Under the pieces are notes generated by a model that worked only from the letters and a program-made list of their open reading frames with translations, was not told the origin of the DNA and ran no database searches. Positions 34,259 through 40,015 of a DNA stretch of 40,015 bases are shown in pieces. Position 1 is the stretch's first letter. Each line of letters begins with the position of its first letter. A program made the translations under genes and the position numbers. This stretch comes from Bryobacterales bacterium (GTDB lineage: Bacteria; Acidobacteriota; Terriglobia; Bryobacterales; Bryobacteraceae), in assembly GCA_016789925.1 (NCBI GenBank), contig JAEUQD010000517.1:1-40015 (forward strand), in the 5' to 3' direction.

Positions 34259-35112
34259 CCGCTGCGTCTGACCAATAGCTGCCAAGCGCTTCCGCCCAGA
34301 ATCAGCGCGCCGCCCAAGGCGGCCAGCAGGTTGGGCCACTCGTCGTGCATCAACCCCGCCCACACCGGGTTTAAGGCGGGCTCGACCAGGATCAGCAGCG
34401 ATACCTCGAACGCCGGGACATGCCGTACACCACGCGTGAGGAGGACGTAGGCCAGCCCGACCTGAATCAGGCCCAGGTAGATTACCGCCGCCCAATCCAT
34501 CGCCGCCGCACCCGCTACGGGTAGCGCCAAAGGCAGGCACAGAACCAAGGCAATCGTATTGCCCAAGGCGACCGTCGCCATGCCCGGTTCTCCCCCCGTG
34601 TGCCGCGACTCCAGCCACCGCAACCCACCAATCGTAATCGCCCAGGTCACCGCGCTCAGTACCGCCACGAGGTTGCCCTTCATCGGGTCCGGCGCGGTGG
34701 CCGAGGCCCGCTGCTCGCCCACGAAGAACAACACCATGCCCACTGCCATCACAGCCAGCACCAGGAGGTCCCGCCGCGTCACACGTTCCTTCAACAGCCA
34801 AGGACTTGCCAACAGCAGGTAGAGTGGCGCGGTGTCTTGCAGGAAGATCGCGTTTGCCGCCGTCGTCAGCTTGTTTGCCGTGACAAAGGCGATCAACGTC
34901 AACGCGTAAGCCACTGCCACAACCCAGATACGCCAATCCCCCAGGCGCCGCGCCGCCGGCAGGAACAAGAGAATTGCCGCTGCCGCGATGGCCGACCGGA
35001 ACGCCGCCACCTGCCAGTTGTTGAAATCCGTCGCTTTGATGGCCGCGCCACCTGTTGAAAACAGTAACGCCGCCCCCAGCACCTGCAATCGCGACCTGGT
35101 TACCTTCGACAC
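34255..35112 (-). CDS. EamA/DMT-family transporter
   Basis: 285 residues with ten hydrophobic helices in two homologous halves of five, the EamA layout (AALLFSTGGAAIKATDFNNW, LYLLLASPWLLKERVTRRD in the first half; LGLIQVGLAYVLLTRGVRHV, LLILVEPALNPVWAGLMHDE in the second). Both halves carry the usual E-x-x-x-x-x motif near helix 4 or 9. Such proteins export amino acids or other small metabolites; the substrate cannot be told. Its start lies 77 bases from the divergent TonB-dependent receptor, and its stop overlaps the DUF302 stop. Confidence 0.9.
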   Translation of the reverse strand: MSKVTRSRLQVLGAALLFSTGGAAIKATDFNNWQVAAFRSAIAAAAILLFLPAARRLGDWRIWVVAVAYALTLIAFVTANKLTTAANAIFLQDTAPLYLLLASPWLLKERVTRRDLLVLAVMAVGMVLFFVGEQRASATAPDPMKGNLVAVLSAVTWAITIGGLRWLESRHTGGEPGMATVALGNTIALVLCLPLALPVAGAAAMDWAAVIYLGLIQVGLAYVLLTRGVRHVPAFEVSLLILVEPALNPVWAGLMHDEWPNLLAALGGALILGGSAWQLLVRRSG

Positions 35113-35153
35113 CTCCCGCCAGTGTCACACGCGCGCTCGCGGGAAGTGAAATA

Positions 35154-35180
35154 CTGAAAGTCTAGATTGCTTTCAGGAGG
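35154..35180 (+). promoter_or_regulatory. Hairpin touching the ribosome site of the TonB-receptor gene
   Basis: CTGAAAG (35154-35160) pairs with CTTTCAG (35170-35176) across a nine-base loop. The last bases of the right arm are the first bases of the ribosome site AGGAGG (35175-35180), whose ATG is at 35190. Folding could partly mask the site. Confidence 0.4.
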
Positions 35181-35189
35181 TATTTTTTC

Positions 35190-38100
35190 ATGCACCAGGG
35201 CTCCCGCCTGGCTACTCTTTTCCTGCTCGCGGCACTGGCATTCGGCCAAAACCGCGGCACCATTTCCGGCTACGTCAAAGACGCCACCGGTGGAATGGTC
35301 ACTTCCGCCCGCGTGACGCTCACCAACGAGCGTACCGGCGAGGTTCGCAATGCCGCCAGTGACACCACCGGCAACTACCAATTCCTGGGCCTGATCTCGG
35401 GCTCCTACACCATCGAGGCTGAAGTTGCGGGCTTCAAGCGATTCCGCAATACCGGCGTCATCCTCGAGGTCGACACCAACGTCCGTGCCGACGTCACTCT
35501 CGAAGTCGGCGCTGTCACCGAAAGCGTCAGCGTTACCGCTGAGGCGTCGCTCGTCGATACCCGCTCGGCCGAGACCTCAGCCATCATCGACGGCAAGCGC
35601 CTCATGGACCTGCCCGTCAACGGCCGCAACGTCTTCCGTCTGGCCTCCACCCTCCCCGGCGTGCTCGGCGTTGTGGCGCCGGACAATACCGACCTCGGCG
35701 ACTCCCGTGCGGGTCCACGCATGAACGTCAACGGCTCCCGCGCGAATATGAATTACAACCGGTTCAACGGCACGTATTTCAACAATCCGTCGCGGAATAC
35801 CGGTTTGAATGCACCGCCTCCGGACGCCGTCCAGGAGTTCAAAATTCAGACTTCGAACTTCTCCGCTGAATCCGGCCGCAACCCTGGCGCCAACATTACC
35901 ATCGTGTCCCGCCAGGGCACCAACGAGTTCCACGGCACCGCGTGGGAGTTCCACCGCAACGACAACCTGAACGCCCGCAGTTTCTTCCAGACCACGCGCC
36001 CGCAGTTGATCCAGAACCAGTTCGGCATTGCGGCCGGAGGCCCGATCAAGCGGAACAAGCTGTTTGCGTTCGGCACCTACGAACTGCTCCGCGACCGTCG
36101 GCAGGCTGCCACCACCGACGCCTTCCCTATTACGCGCCGCGAAGTGGCCGGCGATTTCTCCCACCTCCTGCCGGGCCGCCAATTGGTGAATCCCACCAAT
36201 AATCAACCGTTCCCCAACAACCAGATCCCGACGTCGATGTTCGACACGGCGTCCCGCAAGCTGCTCGAGTTCATTCCCGTCGTCGAATCCGGTTCGCTTC
36301 AGTCCGTCGGACCCAACCCGCGCAACTCCGAGCTGTTCATGATCCGCACGGACTATATCCTGACGTCCAAGCAGACCCTGTTCGGCCATTACTACCTGAA
36401 CCAGAATTCGGTTTCCAGCCCGGTGCTCGCCTTCAGCTCGAACATTGCCGGGTGGGCCGGACAGACCCAGCGGCCGCGGTTCCAGAATGCCGGCATCAAT
36501 CACACCTACACCCTGTCGGCCAATGTGCTCAACCAGATCACCCTCGGCTACACGCGGTCCTTCTCGTTGAACACGCCCACGGTCACGCGACTGCCCCAGG
36601 AACTCAACATTCCCGCGCTGCCGGTCTACACCGACGGCGGCTCCCCGCAGTTCCGTGCTGCCGGCCGGTTCAACCTGAACTCCGGCGGACCTGTGAAGTT
36701 CATCTCGAACACCTACCAGGTCCAGGAAAATCTGTCGTGGATTAAGGGTCGCCACACCATGAAATTCGGCTTCGAATTCATGGACCTAGGCTTCTTCCAG
36801 TCCTTCCTCGGCCCCCCGGCCTTCACCTTCAACGGACAGCGCACCGGCGGCGGCAATGCCGCGCGCGGCGACTCGATGGCCGACTTCCTGCTCGGCACGT
36901 ATCAGTCGCTGGCGGTTACCAACGGCGTCCGCGTCAACGACGGCGCCAACACCTTTACCAACTTCTACGCCCAGGACGATTTCAAGGTCAACCGCCGGCT
37001 CACCCTCAACCTCGGCCTGCGGTATGAGCTGCCCACTCCCTGGGTGGACAAGTACGACCGCATCAATACCGTATTCCCCGTGGCCGGCGTGCGCTCGACC
37101 AAGTTCCCCACGGCGCCTCCCGGAATGCTCTTCCCCGGCGACCTCCCGCGCGGCCTGATGCCCACCGACCGCAATAACCTCGCCCCGCGCTTCGGCTTCG
37201 CCTGGGACGTCTTCGGCGATGGCAAGACCGCCGTCCGCGGCGCCTACGGCATCTTCTACGACACGTTTAACACCGACACCGTCGCCCAGGAGAACCCTCC
37301 CTTCGTCGGCGGCGGCCAGACATTTTTCAATGGTCAAATGGCCAACCCGTTCTCGAGCGTCGGCGTCACCGCGCCTCCCGCCTTCATCGACCCGGCGGCC
37401 TTTACGTTCGTCCTGCCCATCAACGGACTCTGGAGCGCCACCACGCCGAACGGACTCCGCACCACCTACATGCAGGAGTTCAACTTCATGATCAGCCGGC
37501 AACTGTCGCGCGACTATGCCGTCAACGTCGGCTACATCGGCAAAACCGGCACCAAGTTGATCGCCTACCGGCCCTTCAACGCAGCCCCCTACGCCCCCGG
37601 CGCCACCGAAGGCAACGCTCCGCAACGCGTTCCCTTCCAGCCCGGCATCTACGGACCCCAGGGGTATTACCTCGACAACGCCTTCACCTCCGCCTACCAC
37701 TCCTTCCAGGCCGAGTTGAATAAGCGCTTCTCGAGAGGGTTCCAGTTCAATTCCTCCTATGTGCTGTCGAAGGCGTTGGACTCCTCCTCCTCGTTCACGC
37801 TCGGCGGCTGTGTCTCGAACCCGTTTGATATTCGCGCCGGCCGCGGCCGGTCGGATTGGGATCGCCGCCACAACGTCGTCGTCTCAGGCGTCTGGGCCCC
37901 GCCCGTCTACCAGCAGCAGCAAGGCCTTCTCGGTCGGATTCTGGGGGGCTGGAACCTCTCCGGCATTTCCACCATTCAGTCCGGACTTCCCGTCACCGTC
38001 GTCAATGGCCAGAATCGCGCTCTTGACGGCACCGGTTGCGCCGGTTCGCACCTGTCCAACATCGTCGGCAACCCAGTTCGCGAGCACGCCAATCGCGCCG

Positions 38101-38399
38101 ACATGATCAATAAGTTCTTCGAGACCGGAGCGTTCGCTCTGCCGGCCATCGGAACTTACGGTAACTCGTCCCGCGGCGTCCTGTCCGGACCCGCCAACGT
38201 CAACACCGACCTCGCCATCTTGAAGGATGTGAACGTCTCGGAATCGATGCGGTTCCAGTTCCGGGCCGAGTTCTTCAACATCTTCAACCAGGTCAACTTC
38301 AGCAACCCCATCGGCTCGATCGCCAACGCCCGCTTCGGCGGAATCACCGGCGCCGCCGCGGGCCGCAGCACCCAGTTGGGCCTGAAGTTCCTCTGGTGA
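35190..38399 (+). CDS. TonB-dependent receptor, acidobacterial Oar-like type (complete)
   Basis: 1069 residues. A signal peptide (RLATLFLLAALAFGQ) is followed by a carboxypeptidase-regulatory-like domain at about 22-115 (GTISGYVKDATGGMVTSARV, SGSYTIEAEVAGFKRFRN). A plug-like region follows (MDLPVNGRNVFRLASTLPGV, MNVNGSRANMNYNRFNGTYF, VQEFKIQTSNFSAESGRNPG). The long beta barrel ends in an aromatic residue (STQLGLKFLW), as outer-membrane proteins do. Typical barrel motifs include AWEFHRNDNLNARSFF, NLAPRFGFAWDVFGDGKTAV and KRFSRGFQFNSSYVLSKALD. The family imports large or polymeric substrates across the outer membrane using TonB energy; no ligand can be assigned. Domain order matches the partial copy at the left edge. 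A hairpin touches its ribosome site. Confidence 0.95.
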   Translation: MHQGSRLATLFLLAALAFGQNRGTISGYVKDATGGMVTSARVTLTNERTGEVRNAASDTTGNYQFLGLISGSYTIEAEVAGFKRFRNTGVILEVDTNVRADVTLEVGAVTESVSVTAEASLVDTRSAETSAIIDGKRLMDLPVNGRNVFRLASTLPGVLGVVAPDNTDLGDSRAGPRMNVNGSRANMNYNRFNGTYFNNPSRNTGLNAPPPDAVQEFKIQTSNFSAESGRNPGANITIVSRQGTNEFHGTAWEFHRNDNLNARSFFQTTRPQLIQNQFGIAAGGPIKRNKLFAFGTYELLRDRRQAATTDAFPITRREVAGDFSHLLPGRQLVNPTNNQPFPNNQIPTSMFDTASRKLLEFIPVVESGSLQSVGPNPRNSELFMIRTDYILTSKQTLFGHYYLNQNSVSSPVLAFSSNIAGWAGQTQRPRFQNAGINHTYTLSANVLNQITLGYTRSFSLNTPTVTRLPQELNIPALPVYTDGGSPQFRAAGRFNLNSGGPVKFISNTYQVQENLSWIKGRHTMKFGFEFMDLGFFQSFLGPPAFTFNGQRTGGGNAARGDSMADFLLGTYQSLAVTNGVRVNDGANTFTNFYAQDDFKVNRRLTLNLGLRYELPTPWVDKYDRINTVFPVAGVRSTKFPTAPPGMLFPGDLPRGLMPTDRNNLAPRFGFAWDVFGDGKTAVRGAYGIFYDTFNTDTVAQENPPFVGGGQTFFNGQMANPFSSVGVTAPPAFIDPAAFTFVLPINGLWSATTPNGLRTTYMQEFNFMISRQLSRDYAVNVGYIGKTGTKLIAYRPFNAAPYAPGATEGNAPQRVPFQPGIYGPQGYYLDNAFTSAYHSFQAELNKRFSRGFQFNSSYVLSKALDSSSSFTLGGCVSNPFDIRAGRGRSDWDRRHNVVVSGVWAPPVYQQQQGLLGRILGGWNLSGISTIQSGLPVTVVNGQNRALDGTGCAGSHLSNIVGNPVREHANRADMINKFFETGAFALPAIGTYGNSSRGVLSGPANVNTDLAILKDVNVSESMRFQFRAEFFNIFNQVNFSNPIGSIANARFGGITGAAAGRSTQLGLKFLW

Positions 38400-38403
38400 T
38401 CGG

Positions 38404-40015
38404 TCAGCGCGTCACGGCCACCCTGTGCGGTCCCAATCCGGGCGGCAGTCTGGCCGGACGCGCTTCCCTCTCATCATGAAGCACCCAGCTTGATTCGCGA
38501 TTGGCGAAGTACTGTCCGTAGTGGGGGTCATAGCGGACGATGAACCCGCCGGCATCACCGGTCACCTCGGCGTGTAAATAGCCCGTGTATTCGTTGGCAG
38601 TCAGGAAGCGCGTGCCGGCGGGCAGAACATTCAAAACGCGTGCGAACCACTGCGGGTCTTTATCGACATCGCGATCATGGAAGGCCAGAAAGAACGGTCC
38701 GTCGGGAGTCCACGGCACATCCGAGGCTCTGTATTCGCGGTTGAAGGCCCACGTCGTGCCTTGCACCGCAGGACCCAACTGAAGTACCAGGGCAGGCGAC
38801 AGGAAGTAGGGCGAGGAGATGCGAGTGAGCCCGAATCCCATGCCTGCGGCGATGCGGGGCGTGTGGGCGGCTGGTGAGAGTGATCCAGCGCCGCCCGGCG
38901 GGCGAAGGAATAGGGGACGCACCCGGAAGTCCGCGGCCAGATAGTCGATACTGCGCTGCATGTGATGGCGCTGGGTCGCCGCGGGGATATCCTGCTGCCG
39001 CAGGCGGTCGGCGAATTCGTTAAACCAGGCCAGCGACCCCGCGCCATCCAGCGGAGCGTCCCAGAAGGGACCGGGCGGCGAATCCAGGTCGGGAAGAACG
39101 TGGGTCCAGCCGTGGCTGTTGATCTCGAAGACGCCTTCGCGGACGCCGAGGTCGAGCCCGCGCTTGGTGGATGTGTAGTCGTGCTTCACACTCGGGTCGA
39201 GTTGATCCGGCGTCGCGTTGAGCACCCACGGGTTCAGCACGCGCCTCGTGGCGCGATCGACAAACCCCGTATTCACCACCTGCGTCAGCACCGCCTTGCG
39301 TCGCTTCAATGGTTCAATCACGCTGGTCCGGAATTGCTCCTCGGAAAGAGTGCGCAGATGCCAGGTCGGCGAGATGGTCTTCTCGGAGTTCCCGCTGTCG
39401 TGCATCTCGATCAGCACGGAGTGGTCGTAGTTGGCATAGAGTAAGGACCGCTGGGTCCACACGAGCGACCGCTTCAGCAGGTTCCGCGCGAACTGTTTGG
39501 CCAACTCCACAGTCTGCCGGTGTGCGCCCAGCCAGACCACGCGACCGCCGGAGGGGTACTCGCGCACCGCGAGAAACGGCAGGGAGCCGCGGCGTAGGAC
39601 GATCTCCGCACCGTCCACGTCCACCTTGTAGCCCGGCGCGATCCCTTCGCCCGGCAATTCGACCCCGCGCGTGACGAAGTGGGGACTCGGGCCGGCGAGC
39701 GGTTCGGCCCGGCGATATTCGCTCACATAGGTCAGGCCGGTGAGCCTGGCCATCTCCGGATGGCGGATGCCGTCGCTGAACACAATCAGGTTGAGCGCGC
39801 TCTCGCGAACTAATTCGCCGATCACCGCCGCGTCCCCACGCGCCCCGGCCGCCCACAGCACAGTTCCGTAGCGCGGCGCACCGTCGCGTTCGAGCAGGTG
39901 ATAGCGGTCCAGCCGCTGCTGGTCGAGCCTTAGAATCTCAAACGGCACACCCCACGTTTTCAAAAGGGCCGCCACGACATTCAGTTCACTGCCCCCTTCC
40001 AGCACCGTGCTCGAA
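38404..40015 (-). CDS. Polysaccharide-deacetylase-like protein with N-terminal GATase-like domain (5' end missing)
   Basis: The frame is open to the right edge, so the true start and any signal peptide lie outside; a GTG at 40005 is the first possible start inside. About 535 residues are visible. The first 190 form an alpha/beta domain reminiscent of class I glutamine amidotransferase-like or ThuA-like folds (LLKTWGVPFEILRLDQQRLD, GTVLWAAGARGDAAVIGELV, GGRVVWLGAHRQ). The NodB-like part has the His pair in INSHGWTHVLPD, RPPGG in PLFLRPPGGAGSL and a possible first Asp in EMHDSGN. Such domains remove acetyl groups from glycans, or act as carbohydrate esterases, using a metal. The exact activity is not clear because the first motif differs from TFDDG. 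It converges with the TonB-receptor gene with a 4-base gap. Confidence 0.75.
   Translation of the reverse strand, partial: SSTVLEGGSELNVVAALLKTWGVPFEILRLDQQRLDRYHLLERDGAPRYGTVLWAAGARGDAAVIGELVRESALNLIVFSDGIRHPEMARLTGLTYVSEYRRAEPLAGPSPHFVTRGVELPGEGIAPGYKVDVDGAEIVLRRGSLPFLAVREYPSGGRVVWLGAHRQTVELAKQFARNLLKRSLVWTQRSLLYANYDHSVLIEMHDSGNSEKTISPTWHLRTLSEEQFRTSVIEPLKRRKAVLTQVVNTGFVDRATRRVLNPWVLNATPDQLDPSVKHDYTSTKRGLDLGVREGVFEINSHGWTHVLPDLDSPPGPFWDAPLDGAGSLAWFNEFADRLRQQDIPAATQRHHMQRSIDYLAADFRVRPLFLRPPGGAGSLSPAAHTPRIAAGMGFGLTRISSPYFLSPALVLQLGPAVQGTTWAFNREYRASDVPWTPDGPFFLAFHDRDVDKDPQWFARVLNVLPAGTRFLTANEYTGYLHAEVTGDAGGFIVRYDPHYGQYFANRESSWVLHDEREARPARLPPGLGPHRVAVTR

Overview
The window looks like a chromosomal segment of a GC-rich member of the Acidobacteriota, most likely the Bryobacterales/Solibacter group. 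This is inferred from gene content: two TonB-dependent receptors with an N-terminal carboxypeptidase-regulatory-like domain, a giant secreted SBBP/BNR/BACON beta-propeller protein, DUF433-DUF5615 gene pairs, and MacB-type permeases. No tRNA, rRNA, CRISPR array, transposase or phage gene was seen. Coding density is high, with many overlaps of 1-25 bases inside operons.

Left part (1-12.8 kb). A TonB-dependent receptor cut by the left edge (minus strand) lies downstream of a secreted protein with a transglutaminase-like Cys/His/Asp arrangement. A divergent pair follows: a small protein with a C-terminal membrane helix, and a 561-residue helical-repeat protein with a possible C-terminal helix-turn-helix. 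Next are the 1453-residue exported propeller protein, a small SEC-C zinc-motif protein followed by a 0.25-kb spacer with short repeats, a DUF433/DUF5615 toxin-antitoxin-like pair, and a Tat-exported amidase.

Glycan cluster (12.8-19.05 kb). Five overlapping plus-strand genes encode a sugar C-methyltransferase, a DegT/DnrJ/EryC1 sugar aminotransferase, a class I methyltransferase, a fused GT41 (O-GlcNAc-transferase-like) glycosyltransferase/FkbM methyltransferase, and a free TPR protein. Together they look like a system that makes a methylated amino-deoxysugar, transfers it (possibly onto protein) and caps it by methylation. This is the best candidate for an undescribed system here.

Envelope-stress operon (22.6-19.05 kb, minus strand). 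An ECF sigma factor, a zf-HC2 anti-sigma factor, a zinc-ribbon membrane protein, a small LiaI/LiaF-like membrane protein and a membrane-anchored DUF4097 beta-repeat protein follow one another with 4-17 base overlaps.

Housekeeping and transport (22.7-40 kb). A flippase-like membrane protein overlaps nrdR. The primary sigma factor rpoD follows, with a good extended -10 promoter and a strong terminator. Then come a MacA-like adaptor and two MacB-like permeases without an ATPase, an exported esterase, a membrane pyrophosphatase (hppA) with a strong terminator, a tiny zinc-ribbon protein, a DUF302 protein, an EamA transporter, the second TonB-dependent receptor (complete), and a polysaccharide-deacetylase-like protein cut by the right edge.
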